Shown: positions 27,948 through 37,771 of the stretch, in pieces
Layout: every line of letters begins with the position of its first letter
Numbering within the stretch: the stretch's first letter is position 1
From: UBA1845 sp002338715
GTDB taxonomy: Bacteria > Planctomycetota > Phycisphaerae > UBA1845
DNA: 64,000 nt
NCBI GenBank assembly: GCA_035344155.1
Contig: DAORAL010000022.1
Location: 35,203-99,202, forward strand
Direction: 5' to 3'
Position numbers and translations under genes: made by a program
The notes under the pieces: generated by a model
Databases searched by the model: none
What the model was told of the DNA's origin: nothing
What the model saw: only the letters and a program-made list of their open reading frames with translations

Positions 27948-28715
27948 ATGAACATGTCACCCAGAATCATTATCCAATTTCCGACAAGCGCGAACCATGA
28001 TGATTCGGTGCGGATTTCGCGCGTCGCAAGCGCGATCGGGTGTGAGCAGTTTGAGGCGGCTGGTGCGGTGGAGGACTTCCTTTCGCATGAAAACTCACAG
28101 GGGCTGATCAGCCGCGATTCGGCAGAAGACGCAAACAGCGCGGTTCAAGTGACGGCTTGGTATCTGACGGGATTTGTGGATTGCTTTGATGCAGATGGAT
28201 TGGATGGGGCGGCGAACGCGCGGTTGATCCCACTCATCGAGCGTGCTGGTCAGCATGGCGTTGAGCGAATTTCATTTGCACCAGCGCAGCTTGCGGATTT
28301 ACCGGGCGCAACCGCGACCTACGCGAAGGCGTTGAACCGTACGGCAGCGATGTTGGCGACAGTTATGTGTCACGCCGAACGATGCGGTGTTTGCTTGTGT
28401 TTGCGACCGGCAACTGGACGTTTCCTGACGTCGCCGGTCGAACTTCGCGAGTTGGTTAGAGATGTCAATTCGTCGATGGTGGGGATAGATTTGCCGATGG
28501 AGTTGCCGGCAGGCGTACCCGGCTGGTCCGATTGGTTCGGGACGTTGGAGCCGCTGATTCGCTGCGTTCGCGTGCAAGCCGGCATGACGGAATCTGTAGA
28601 TGCCGTTGCGGCCAACGTGGACGGAGTGTTGGAATTGATCAGGGGGATCAATGCGCCTCGCCGCTATGAGGGCGAGATTGTTGTCAGTTTAGACACCGGC
28701 GATTCGTTGCAATAG
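27948..28715 (+). CDS. Putative TIM-barrel (sugar isomerase/epimerase-like) protein, probably non-catalytic
   Basis: From the ATG at 27948 the product has 255 residues; no clear ribosome site is visible and an earlier start at 27816 would overlap mutL. The spacing of hydrophobic strands and the segments CLCLRPATGRFLTSP, VNSSMVGIDLPM and IRCVRVQAG resemble xylose-isomerase-like TIM barrels. The expected acidic and His metal ligands at those strand ends are not evident, so it may be a degenerate member. This is a pattern-based guess. Confidence 0.45.
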   Translation: MNMSPRIIIQFPTSANHDDSVRISRVASAIGCEQFEAAGAVEDFLSHENSQGLISRDSAEDANSAVQVTAWYLTGFVDCFDADGLDGAANARLIPLIERAGQHGVERISFAPAQLADLPGATATYAKALNRTAAMLATVMCHAERCGVCLCLRPATGRFLTSPVELRELVRDVNSSMVGIDLPMELPAGVPGWSDWFGTLEPLIRCVRVQAGMTESVDAVAANVDGVLELIRGINAPRRYEGEIVVSLDTGDSLQ

Positions 28716-28739
28716 ACGAGAGGTGAAATTGTACATTGG

Positions 28740-28841
28740 CTTCACGTCTTGCTCGTTCGATCATTGCGGCATGGGTGTTGGTCCTCACCAGGAATGAAGT
28801 TGTTTTTACCCTGGATTCCCTATTTCGCGGGAATGACGGCG
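28740..28841. repeat. Dispersed repeat, copy 2 (degenerate)
   Basis: CCTGGATTCCC at about 28810 and GCGGGAATGACGG at about 28827 form the same hairpin as copies 1, 3 and 4, but the loop is TATTTC. The preceding ~65 bp keep only traces of the long arm (TTGCTCGTTCGATCATTG and GAAGTTGTTTTT). It lies between two convergent genes and could serve as a terminator for both. Confidence 0.6.
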
Positions 28842-28893
28842 CTGCGACATCGCTGCATTTGAACCCACACCACTCGTTCAAACTACAGGTTTT

Positions 28894-29604
28894 TTAATCC
28901 AGTGGCGACGAATCTCCAACCCTGATGTCATCGACCTTGGCTTGATCGCCATCGATGCCAATTTCAACTTCAATTGGCGTGATGCCGTTGACGAAGTGGC
29001 CTTTGATATGGACCACGATCGCGCCGTTCTTGGTTGTAAGCGAATTGGTCTTGGGAAGTTCGTGCTGTTGCAACTGCCCGTGCTTCTTGGCGATCTGTTC
29101 AAGCCAATCTTCAAATTCGTTCGGCTTGATGCTAACGGACATGCGCTTGGAGGCGAATCGCGAAATCCATTTGTCGGTTTCTGCCGCCCGGTCTGCCGCA
29201 GACGTCTTGAGCACAGCGATCGCGTCCTGACCGCAACCAAGGCTGGCTTTTGTGATGAACAATCCAAAGCCGACGAGCAGATTGGTGCCGATCCCCAGCA
29301 ATCCGAAGATGCCACCGGTCACGCCGAGCCATCGCCCACGCCGCACCTCGTGGCGCGTCTGAAAAAACGAAATCACGCCTAGAATAAGGGCGAACACGCC
29401 GCCTAGAATTCCAACGAGCATCCCCATCCTGATCGACCCGGATCCTTTTGAGGCCATGCCTACTGCGGGCAACCAGGGAATCAGGACGACCAGCCCAATA
29501 ATTCCGGCCAAAAGTGCTACAACGCTAAGAGGTGGTCGGTACTCCCCCAGATCGAGAGGGATTTCTTCAGATTTGTGCGAGTTTTCAAATGGGTTGTTGG
29601 TCAT
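28894..29604 (-). CDS. DUF4190-like membrane protein
   Basis: A 236-residue protein with a short polar N-terminus, then three or four hydrophobic helices within about residues 25-120 (LSVVALLAGIIGLVVLIPW and a glycine-rich helix pair around GRWLGVTGGIFGLLGIG). A ~110-residue soluble tail follows, containing KxNxFEDWLEQIAKKHG and a beta-rich end. Repeated glycine-rich helix pairs separated by a charged turn are typical of DUF4190-type proteins. The function is unknown. Confidence 0.55.
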   Translation of the reverse strand: MTNNPFENSHKSEEIPLDLGEYRPPLSVVALLAGIIGLVVLIPWLPAVGMASKGSGSIRMGMLVGILGGVFALILGVISFFQTRHEVRRGRWLGVTGGIFGLLGIGTNLLVGFGLFITKASLGCGQDAIAVLKTSAADRAAETDKWISRFASKRMSVSIKPNEFEDWLEQIAKKHGQLQQHELPKTNSLTTKNGAIVVHIKGHFVNGITPIEVEIGIDGDQAKVDDIRVGDSSPLD

Positions 29605-30121
29605 CGTACCATTGAACCAGAGGAGCCGGGTTCGGGCAACTGATTTTGCGCGTAAGTGTCAGCCGGATGAAAGGGTTGTGGCGCTTGACGGGACAATTGG
29701 GGTGCCTTTAGTATGAGCGCTGCCGCAAAGTGACAGTGTACACCGGCCTGCCTGGTCGGGATTTGCGGTTTGAACGCCAGGGACGGCATTTTGCCGGTGA
29801 CGGTATTTTGATTGTTGATTGCACCATTGGACGAACGATCGCCGTGATGTATTTGGGGCGGTCGACGGTTCTGCGTGATTCTGAAACGCGGTGAACACCA
29901 GCGCTACCAGGATGGGCAAAACCTTCCCTCCGTTCAACCATGAAGTGGCAAGTAGTGACGCTTAGGAAACAATGCCGCACAGAAGTGATCGGTTTGCTGA
30001 TCGACAGATGGTCGGTCAGCGACGCTTTGGCGAACGATCCATTTTCAAAGCCGGCGATCAACGCAACGTGGAACAACCCAACGTTGCCAAACGAAGTTGC
30101 ATACATTTGGAGTGAGTGACC
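29605..30121. other. Intergenic region before the FG-GAP protein gene
   Basis: This 517-bp stretch has no convincing gene. A sigma70-like pair, TTGACG at 29685-29690 and TAGTAT at 29709-29714 (18-bp spacing), points rightward but is about 400 bp from the next start, so I regard it as tentative. Confidence 0.3.
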
Positions 30122-33100
30122 ATGCCTCATCAGACCAAACGGTTTCAACTCAAACGGTTGCAGACCGCGCGATTTTCCAAGACGGCAATTTATGCGTTGA
30201 TTGGGGTTACGGTCTTCTTCGGTTGTATCGGAGATTTGCCGCGACTGGTTCTTGGACCGGGCGTCATTGGCAACGTACCGCCGTCGCTGCAGATTCTCGC
30301 GCCGGTGGCCAACATCAATCGCAACCAGGGTGAACCGTTTGAGATTCAATGGACCGATGACGACCGCGATTCGCCGGCGCTGATTTCATTCAGCCTGGTC
30401 AACGTGGTGACGGGCACTGAAATCGTCCTCGTTTCAAACATTCAAGAAAACGACAATGCCGGCCCCGATCAGTTCAGCGCATCGACCGGACTGATCCCGC
30501 TGGGCACCTATAACCTGCTGGGCCGAATTTCGGACGGGCTCAACGAGGTTGTTTCGGTGTATGCGCTGGTCACCGGTTCGAGTTCGCAGCGTGTGCAGAT
30601 CACGATTGGCGAACCGGGCACAAACCCGCTGAACGTTCCCCCGCAGGTTGCGGTGATTCAGCCGGCATTTAACCAGGGCGTGGCGCAGGATGACACCTTG
30701 GTCGTGACGGTGCGGCCGACGTCTGCGCCAGTAAACGAGAATCTCCCGTACGATGCAGACAGCGAGTCGGAGTTGTTCATCGTTCTCGACCTCAACGATA
30801 TATCCACGGACGACGATCCGCGGCTGCCCGACCCCGATGAGATCATTGTCCTGCGTCAGCAGGACATCCCAATGGGAAGTACGGAAGAGCTGACGTTTAA
30901 CATTGCGGTTGATCTCGGTGTGATTCCACCTCGACCCAATGGAGAGCCCTACCGCGTCAGGGCGACGATCATCGACGCCGGAAATCAGCGCGTTCATGCG
31001 TACGCGCAGGGTTCGATCAACATTCTTCGATCGGCGACGGGGACGGTCGACCTTCTTGATGTGGGTACGATTCTTTCCGGAGCGGTATTCCAGGGATTCA
31101 ATCCTGGATCGCGTTTGGGTTCGAATATGGTCGGTGTCGGCGACTTTGATGCCGACGGCGTCGACGACTTCGTATTGGTCGCTCAGTTCGGAAATCCCCG
31201 AAACTTCGGCAATATCGGAGAAGCGTATGTGATCTATGGTTTGAATCAGGGGCGGTTCGGCGGCGTCAACAACGTCAATAGCGTGAGTCGCGGAATTTCC
31301 GGTACAATTCTAGAAGCGCCCCCCAATCGGTTGCAGTCTTTACATGACGATCCTCTGGCGGTGCCCCGCGGTATTACCAGTGTCGCACCGATTTCCGACG
31401 TCAGCGGTGACGGCCGGCCGGAAATCCTCATTGGAATGGGCATGGTCGATGGTCTGTACCAGGGTCGCGACGACGATCCGGGTGACGGTGTTGAAGCCGT
31501 GGACGTGCAATTCTCTGCGCGTTTTGGATTGCAGACGCTGACGAACAACGGAACGGCAGTCTCCGATTTCGACGATGCGTACGAGGGTGTTATCGACACA
31601 TACATCGATCGAAACGACCCCAACGGTGGAGCGGGCGGCGAACAATTGCTGTTGTATGGCGCAACCAGCGATCAGGAAGCAGATCGCAATCAGTTCCCCA
31701 TCATCGGGTTTGATCTTCCCGATGAACTGTTCATTCCCGATCCAGACAACATCGCCGAGATTAGCGCTACTATTGTACTGACGTTTCAAGGTACTCCCGC
31801 GATATCAACCGAAACGTTCGCAGTTCATCGATTGAATCTTGGGGTCAATGACAACACCGATTTCAACGACTTTAATGGCTCGGACGGAACGCCGGGGCCC
31901 ACTGAAGGCACCGATTACGACGACGAGGAAATCGACTACTCGGTGAGTTTTGGAGTTAACGGACAGCTCATTACCACGACGATGCTTATCGATGTCACCG
32001 ACGTGGTTCAGCAGGTAGTCGATGGCGAAATCGGAACTCGCAATCCCCAGTTTATTATTCTGCCTATTTTACCAGTCAATGGCGCTATTTTCAGTTCGGA
32101 AGCAGTTTCGGAAGCGAATCGGCCATTGCTTAGGCTTTCGTTCGATGAGGATCGCGCATCAATTGAAGCGACGTTCAACTGCTACCCCGACCCCTACGTC
32201 AATAACCTTTCGACCGGAACTCCGATTGACGACCCGGGACGTATCAAAGCGGACTCGACTCTTGAGGCGTGTGGGGTTGCCGTGATGGTCACCAGCGAGA
32301 ACCGAGACACCGCAGGACCGGTCTCGGCGACGCGACTCGATAGCACCGTATTTTCGCTTGAACTCGCGGGGCAGGAAGAGGTGGTTTCCTTAAGTCCGAC
32401 CGAAATCATCGGAAACGTGAATGGAAATCCGGCCGATGGTCCAATTTCGCACACGGCGGGCGATCCGGGCACCGGCGGGCGGGGCCGCGGGTGCCGATTC
32501 CAGGCGGGGTTTTGGGATTTCATCAACGACGGAGCATTGGGTGAAGCCAATCCTCGAACGGATTTCTTCGGTGAACACGTCGCCTCGGTTGCGGATATCA
32601 CGCTGAACGGTACGCCTGAATTCATTATGTCCGCGCCTCGCAATGAACTTTACACCAGTACCATTTTGCAGTCACCGGCGGGAAGTGCCGACGCCAAGAT
32701 ATTCGCGTCGCGCCGATTCACTGGCAGCATTGTCGTGCTGGACGGAAACGACTATTCGACCAATCCGTTGTTTTCCGATACAGACGGGACCAATCAAAAT
32801 ATTCCGAATTGGGGTTCCCCGAGCGCTGGGACGTGTACATCTCCTCGGACCGCACGCAGCGGAACTGCGGAACCGGTCAACGTTTTTGAAGTCTACGCCG
32901 AAGACATGACCGACTATCTCGGTGGTGCAGAGGCGGCGGGAGATATGAATCGCGACGGAGTTCCCGACATCATCTGCGGCGCACCGCTGAATGACAGCAG
33001 CGCCAATGGTCGCATTGATACGGGAGCGGTCTACATCCTTCAGGGCCGTTCGCCATTTGGCGACATATCGCTCAGCCATCTGGACGATCCGGCATTTCCG

Positions 33101-34006
33101 CGACCGACTGTGCTTCGCATTCGCGGGGAAAAAACCGGTGATAAGATTGGCCATCGGCAGACCGGCGGCCGCGATGTGAATGGCGACGGTATTGGCGATG
33201 TGTTTATTTCGTCACCCAATGTCGATTTCCTGAGCACCTCGGCTACGCATTGTGCGGACGCCAATCTGAGCACCAGCACGTTCACGGCTTGCCGCAACAA
33301 CTTCGGCAATGAAGTATTCATTGGCGACACGTGCAAGCAATACGATTTCGACAACGATCGCGATATCGACGAGGACGATCAAATCGCCTTCGACAATCTG
33401 GTGGCCGGTTTCGCCGGGGCGTGCCCGATCGACAATGGGTATGCGGCGGTTATATTCGGGAACGTCACGCTCGACGGAGACCGGACGATCAGTCAGGTGG
33501 GGACCAGCAGTCTGCCCGGTGTCATTTTCTTCGGCGCCAATCCGGGCGACCGAGCCGGCGAAGACATCGTTTCTGCCGGCGACTTCAATCGAGACGGTTT
33601 CGGCGATCTACTGATCGCGGCGCCGGGCGTGCGATTCACCGATAACAACAACCGCGAGCGCATGGGCGTAGCGTATTTGATCTTTGGCGGTACGCACCTC
33701 AACAACGCACCCGAGGGCGGCTTCTCGCTTGATCAGGTGGGCACGCCGCAACTTCCGGGGCTTGTATTCTGGTCGCCGTACGAAACGGGCCGACCCAACG
33801 AAGCGCCGATCGACAATGTCGGTTTGCTGGGCGACATCAACAACGACGGTTTTGATGACATCGGTCTGGGCCTGACGCGGTCGGACTTTGTGGATGAGAA
33901 CCTGCCGCAGACTCCAGGCGATGTTGGAACCGATCCGAACATAGGCCGCCGTCCAGACGATGGTCGTGTTTACATCATCTACGGCAACAACACGGTCGCG
34001 AACTGA
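30122..34006 (+). CDS. Very large exported FG-GAP (integrin-like) repeat protein
   Basis: From the ATG at 30122 (GGAG 9 nt upstream) the product has 1294 residues. A hydrophobic N-terminal segment ends in VFFGC, a weak lipobox, so it may be a lipoprotein. The rest is beta-rich and acidic. Repeated FG-GAP calcium loops are visible: GDFDADGVDDFVL, DVSGDGRPEILIG, DMNRDGVPDIICGAP, DVNGDGIGDVFISSP, GDFNRDGFGDLLIAAP and GDINNDGFDDIGLG, many followed by YVIYG-like strands. One loop, DFDNDRDIDEDDQIAF, resembles a dockerin EF-hand. It should form an extracellular beta-propeller. The ligand is unknown. A terminator follows at 34082. Confidence 0.82.
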   Translation: MPHQTKRFQLKRLQTARFSKTAIYALIGVTVFFGCIGDLPRLVLGPGVIGNVPPSLQILAPVANINRNQGEPFEIQWTDDDRDSPALISFSLVNVVTGTEIVLVSNIQENDNAGPDQFSASTGLIPLGTYNLLGRISDGLNEVVSVYALVTGSSSQRVQITIGEPGTNPLNVPPQVAVIQPAFNQGVAQDDTLVVTVRPTSAPVNENLPYDADSESELFIVLDLNDISTDDDPRLPDPDEIIVLRQQDIPMGSTEELTFNIAVDLGVIPPRPNGEPYRVRATIIDAGNQRVHAYAQGSINILRSATGTVDLLDVGTILSGAVFQGFNPGSRLGSNMVGVGDFDADGVDDFVLVAQFGNPRNFGNIGEAYVIYGLNQGRFGGVNNVNSVSRGISGTILEAPPNRLQSLHDDPLAVPRGITSVAPISDVSGDGRPEILIGMGMVDGLYQGRDDDPGDGVEAVDVQFSARFGLQTLTNNGTAVSDFDDAYEGVIDTYIDRNDPNGGAGGEQLLLYGATSDQEADRNQFPIIGFDLPDELFIPDPDNIAEISATIVLTFQGTPAISTETFAVHRLNLGVNDNTDFNDFNGSDGTPGPTEGTDYDDEEIDYSVSFGVNGQLITTTMLIDVTDVVQQVVDGEIGTRNPQFIILPILPVNGAIFSSEAVSEANRPLLRLSFDEDRASIEATFNCYPDPYVNNLSTGTPIDDPGRIKADSTLEACGVAVMVTSENRDTAGPVSATRLDSTVFSLELAGQEEVVSLSPTEIIGNVNGNPADGPISHTAGDPGTGGRGRGCRFQAGFWDFINDGALGEANPRTDFFGEHVASVADITLNGTPEFIMSAPRNELYTSTILQSPAGSADAKIFASRRFTGSIVVLDGNDYSTNPLFSDTDGTNQNIPNWGSPSAGTCTSPRTARSGTAEPVNVFEVYAEDMTDYLGGAEAAGDMNRDGVPDIICGAPLNDSSANGRIDTGAVYILQGRSPFGDISLSHLDDPAFPRPTVLRIRGEKTGDKIGHRQTGGRDVNGDGIGDVFISSPNVDFLSTSATHCADANLSTSTFTACRNNFGNEVFIGDTCKQYDFDNDRDIDEDDQIAFDNLVAGFAGACPIDNGYAAVIFGNVTLDGDRTISQVGTSSLPGVIFFGANPGDRAGEDIVSAGDFNRDGFGDLLIAAPGVRFTDNNNRERMGVAYLIFGGTHLNNAPEGGFSLDQVGTPQLPGLVFWSPYETGRPNEAPIDNVGLLGDINNDGFDDIGLGLTRSDFVDENLPQTPGDVGTDPNIGRRPDDGRVYIIYGNNTVAN

Positions 34007-34081
34007 TCGAGTTGACCATTGGATCGTCTAAATCAATCGGCCTGACATCCGGTTGAATTGAAGATTAAACTTGTCACATTG

Positions 34082-34118
34082 AAAGACCCGTCGCAAACTA
34101 TGCCGACGGGTCTTTTTT
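34082..34118 (+). terminator. Rho-independent terminator after the FG-GAP gene
   Basis: AAAGACCCGTCG pairs with CGACGGGTCTTT across a 10-nt loop and is followed by a long T run. It lies about 75 bp after the stop at 34006. Confidence 0.9.
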
Positions 34119-34125
34119 TATGTCA

Positions 34126-34186
34126 CATTCTGGCATCAGGCATATTCTGGCATCAGGCAAATTCTGGCAACTGTCTCATTCTGGCG
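34126..34186. repeat. 17-bp tandem repeat, about 3.6 units
   Basis: The units are CATTCTGGCATCAGGCA, TATTCTGGCATCAGGCA, AATTCTGGCAACTGTCT and a partial CATTCTGGCG. The first two differ at one base. The array ends 13 bp before the antiporter start codon, so it occupies the expected 5' leader. Confidence 0.85.
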
Positions 34187-34199
34187 TTTCGGAACGATC

Positions 34200-35675
34200 A
34201 TGGCTCACGAACACGGTATTCTCTCACTGCTTCCACCGCTCCTCGCGATTGTGCTTTCCATTGTGACGAGACAGGTTTTCATTTCGTTGGCGATCGGCAT
34301 TTGGGTTGGGTACCTCACGTTGGCCGACTGGAACGCATTTGCCGCGACGATCGATACGCTCACCGCGTTTGTGCAGGTTTTTGAAAGCCCCGGCAACACC
34401 CGCACGGTGCTCTTTTGCCTGATGGTCGGATCGTTGATCACCTTGATACAACGCAGCGGGGGAGTCGATGGTTTTGTCGACTGGATCAGCGGGCTTGGGT
34501 TGGCCAACAGTCGCCGAAGCGCTGGGTTACTCGCCGTCGCGGTCGGAACATTTGTCTTTATCGAGTCGAGCATCTCTTGTCTGGTGACCGGGACGGTGGG
34601 GCGGCCTCTGTTCGACCGGTTGAAAATGTCGCGTGAGAAACTCGCTTATGTATGCGATACGGCGTCTGCACCCGTGTGTATTTTGATTCCGCTGAATGGG
34701 TGGGGGGCGTTCATCCTCGCGCAGCTTGCGGACCTCGGCGTCGACGATCCCGTGCCGTTGCTGCTCAAATCGATCCCGCTGAATTTCTATGCAATCCTGA
34801 GTTATCTGTTGCTGCTTTTTATCGTCATCACTGGAAAGGACTTCGGTCCGATGCGAAAAGCCGAACGCCGCGCACGTGACGAGGGAAAGCTGCTGGCTGA
34901 CGGCGCCCGCCCGATGGTGACGGAAGAAGTCCTGGCGATGCCAAGAGCCGAATCGACAACACCGCGCGTCGTCAACATGGTACTTCCGATCGTCGTCATG
35001 ATTGCGACGGTGTTGGCGGCTATCGTCTACACCGGTGTGACCGGTACGAAGGACCCGTTGCCGGAGCAATTCAGAGATAAGATTTGGGTCATTCTCGAAA
35101 ACTGCTCGGGTTCAACATCGGTGTATTGGGGCGTGTTTGCCGGATGCTTCGTTGGGATTGGCATGTACTTTTTCCAGGGCATCATGGGTTTGAAGGAATC
35201 GATCGATGTGGCGCTGAAGGGGGCAGGCGCACTCGTACCGTTGGGCGTCTTGATGATTCTGGCGTTTGCAATTGGACGACTTTGCGGCAAAGACGGTTTG
35301 AACACGGGCGGGTATGTCGCATCGTTGGTTGGACGGGACGTTTCCGCGACGTTCATCACGCCGCTGTTGTTTATCGCATCGAGCGCCATCGCGTTTTCAA
35401 CTGGAACGAGTTGGGGCACATTTGCGATCATGCTGCCGATCGGACTGTCGGTGGCCGCCAAGGTCGACTTGCCGGCGGCTCTTGCGGTGTCAGCCGTTTT
35501 GGGGGGCGGCGTGTTTGGTGATCATTGTTCGCCGATTTCCGACACGACGATCGTTTCGTCGATGGCGTCGGCATCGGATCACATCGATCACGTTCGCACG
35601 CAACTTCCATATGCGCTGGCTGTCGGGGTGGTCGCCAGCCTGCTTTATGCGGTTTTTGGGGCAGTAATGGCCTAA
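34200..35675 (+). CDS. NhaC-type Na+/H+ antiporter family transporter
   Basis: A 491-residue polytopic inner-membrane protein with about 11-12 helices. It contains segments characteristic of the NhaC family: an early SIVTRQVFISLAIGIWVG stretch and a late GGGVFGDHCSPISDTTIVSS motif with the polar residues expected in the ion path, followed by DHIDHVRTQLPYAL. It probably exchanges sodium, or an organic anion, for protons. The ATG at 34200 sits directly behind the 17-bp tandem repeat and shows no strong ribosome site, which is unusual. Confidence 0.85.
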   Translation: MAHEHGILSLLPPLLAIVLSIVTRQVFISLAIGIWVGYLTLADWNAFAATIDTLTAFVQVFESPGNTRTVLFCLMVGSLITLIQRSGGVDGFVDWISGLGLANSRRSAGLLAVAVGTFVFIESSISCLVTGTVGRPLFDRLKMSREKLAYVCDTASAPVCILIPLNGWGAFILAQLADLGVDDPVPLLLKSIPLNFYAILSYLLLLFIVITGKDFGPMRKAERRARDEGKLLADGARPMVTEEVLAMPRAESTTPRVVNMVLPIVVMIATVLAAIVYTGVTGTKDPLPEQFRDKIWVILENCSGSTSVYWGVFAGCFVGIGMYFFQGIMGLKESIDVALKGAGALVPLGVLMILAFAIGRLCGKDGLNTGGYVASLVGRDVSATFITPLLFIASSAIAFSTGTSWGTFAIMLPIGLSVAAKVDLPAALAVSAVLGGGVFGDHCSPISDTTIVSSMASASDHIDHVRTQLPYALAVGVVASLLYAVFGAVMA

Positions 35676-35763
35676 TCAATTCCGCAGTGAATTCGACTGT
35701 TGACGAACTCCCGGTCGGGCCGACACTGGAATTGGGTAAACCGGATGCCAGGAGAAATTCACC

Positions 35764-37449
35764 GTGAATCAAAATCGAAGACAACCGATCGTCAATTGCA
35801 TTTTAATCGTCTCATGCATGACGGCTGCCGTCGCCGCGCACTTCACCGCGACGGATGCAAAGGCGTGTGGCGGGTTCTTTTGCCAGCAGGTTCCCATCGA
35901 CCAAGCCGGCGAACAAATCATCTTTCGCAAAGATGGCATCTTCGTCACGGCGATGGTGTTGATCCAATACACGGGCGAGGCTGAAGAGTTTTCCTGGGTC
36001 GTGCCGGTTTCCGGAATTCCCGAACTATCGGTCGGGAGCGATGCGGTGTTTGCGTCACTCGAAACATCCACGCGCCCGCAATTTATTTTGGAGACCAACG
36101 GACAACGTTGCCCATCCGATGATGGCGATTTTAATTTCGGAGGTGGAGGGGCAACGTCGGACTCGGCTGATGATGGGGACGATGGCGTGGATGTCCTCGA
36201 ACGGTTGGCCGTGGGGCCCTTCGATGTCGAAGTGATCACGAGTAATGACGCCGAAGCGCTTGCGACTTGGCTTGGCTCAAACGGTTATGAACTAACCGAA
36301 CGCGGTGAGGAGTTAATCGGTCCGTACGTCAACGAAGGCAAGAACTTCGTCGCGCTGAAACTCCGACAGGATCAAGGCGTCGGAGACATCGAACCGCTGA
36401 TCATGCGGTGCCAGACGGGCAACGCAACCATTCCGATTCGGCTGACAGCCGTCGCCGCGCAGGACAACATGGGCGTGTTGGTCTGGTTGATGGGCGATTC
36501 ACGGGCCGTTCCGCTGAACTATCTGCACGTGACGCCAAACTACACGCGGTTGAACTGGTACGCCGGAACGTTCAATGCGTACGCCAGTTATCAGGGACTC
36601 ATCACCGCGGCGATGGATGAAGCCGGCGGACAGGGTTTCGCGACTGATTATGCCGGAACGGATTTCGACCCGAACACCTCACTGCCCACGGTCGAAACGT
36701 ATACGGACGAGTTGGTGTACCTCGCGGGTTTTCCGGATGACGCGGACTTCGTCGCCGAGTTGGCCAACACATTTGTGTTCCCACAGGACAAGGTGCTCGC
36801 GATTTTAGGGCGCGAACTTCCGCTGCCCGAAGGCGAAGACAGTTTCATCTACAGTGTCCCCGAATTGCTCAACGACACGTTTACGGCTGAGCAGTTGGCC
36901 GACGCGCGCATGCAGATCGTCGTCGAGATCAATGAGACGATAGTCAAACCGCTGGAGAACGCACTCGCGATGTTTGACGGCAAACCATACATGACGCGCA
37001 TGTACACGACGCTTTCCGCCGACGAAATGTCGCTCGACCCTTCGTTTTCATTCAATCCCGATCTCGAAGATCAACCGATGACCCGGCGAGCGCGGATGGA
37101 TGTTGACTGCAACTTCGGAGCGACAACGTGGTCGCTCACGCTGGGTGAAGGCACGGGGCGCAACGGTGAATTGGTCATCAATGGCTCGGGTGATCCACCG
37201 GGTTTTAGTGCGCCCACGATTGATCAGGAATCCATGTGGCGGAGCGAACGTGTGGATACGAGTGGCCCTCCCGTCACTGAAACGTTGAGGACATTCGGTG
37301 TCGCTCGCGTCATCGGCGCTGACAGTTCGGGTGGAAGCAACGGTTCGGCGTGTGGTGTCGGCTTGTTTGGATGTGGCGGCGGAACCGTGGGTACGTTGTT
37401 GCTGACCATGTTTGGCCTGGGACTCTTAAAGCGCCGAACGCACCCGTGA
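35764..37449 (+). CDS. DUF2330 protein with C-terminal membrane sorting tail
   Basis: The 561-residue product starts at GTG with AGGAGA about 9-10 nt upstream. A signal peptide ends near TDAKA, directly followed by CGGFFCQQVP, the characteristic start of DUF2330 domains. The domain continues through EEFSWVVPVSGIPEL and the YLAGF region. The C-terminus has a Gly/Cys-rich stretch (CGVGLFGCGGG), one hydrophobic helix, and KRR. This layout resembles CTERM-type sorting tags (MYXO-CTERM-like). The function of DUF2330 is unknown. Confidence 0.8.
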   Translation: MNQNRRQPIVNCILIVSCMTAAVAAHFTATDAKACGGFFCQQVPIDQAGEQIIFRKDGIFVTAMVLIQYTGEAEEFSWVVPVSGIPELSVGSDAVFASLETSTRPQFILETNGQRCPSDDGDFNFGGGGATSDSADDGDDGVDVLERLAVGPFDVEVITSNDAEALATWLGSNGYELTERGEELIGPYVNEGKNFVALKLRQDQGVGDIEPLIMRCQTGNATIPIRLTAVAAQDNMGVLVWLMGDSRAVPLNYLHVTPNYTRLNWYAGTFNAYASYQGLITAAMDEAGGQGFATDYAGTDFDPNTSLPTVETYTDELVYLAGFPDDADFVAELANTFVFPQDKVLAILGRELPLPEGEDSFIYSVPELLNDTFTAEQLADARMQIVVEINETIVKPLENALAMFDGKPYMTRMYTTLSADEMSLDPSFSFNPDLEDQPMTRRARMDVDCNFGATTWSLTLGEGTGRNGELVINGSGDPPGFSAPTIDQESMWRSERVDTSGPPVTETLRTFGVARVIGADSSGGSNGSACGVGLFGCGGGTVGTLLLTMFGLGLLKRRTHP

Positions 37450-37771
37450 CCATCCATTCACGGGGAGGTTTACTCCACCGAATTGTTCAATTGGCGTCAA
37501 ATTCAAACCGAAAGCGAGATGTTTCGGAAGATGTGAATCCGTGCATCGCTTGCTTCCGATTTGACCGAATCAGTTTTCAGGCGTAAGAGCGAGAATTCTG
37601 TGTCCCAATCTTGTCCGAATTGAGGCGAATCAACCTCGGCAATATTCGTCTTTCGTTCGCATATCAGACTGCCTTATAATGCGGACTCTTGGGTCTGACC
37701 ATTTCTTGACCAAAAAACTAGGCGGGAACAGTCCACACGGCATTTCAAAAGCACGCGTAAGGAGAAGCTGT
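37450..37771. other. Intergenic region with a candidate promoter
   Basis: This 322-bp region has no gene. It holds the TATAAT listed separately and an AAGGAG ribosome site just before the ATG at 37772. I see no repeat or clear terminator after the DUF2330 gene. Confidence 0.4.
37652..37680 (+). promoter_or_regulatory. Candidate sigma70-type promoter
   Basis: A perfect TATAAT occurs at 37675-37680, 17 bp after a poor -35 match (TTCGTT). It lies 91 bp before the start of the large di-haem fusion gene. Confidence 0.35.

Noticed and set aside
29708..30349. Minus-strand open frame of about 210 codons in the spacer before the FG-GAP gene
   Set aside because: It overlaps the start of the FG-GAP gene, has no ribosome site and no family features, and its composition looks non-coding.
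34126..34186. Tandem array considered as a CRISPR remnant
   Set aside because: The units are contiguous with no spacers and there are no cas genes nearby.
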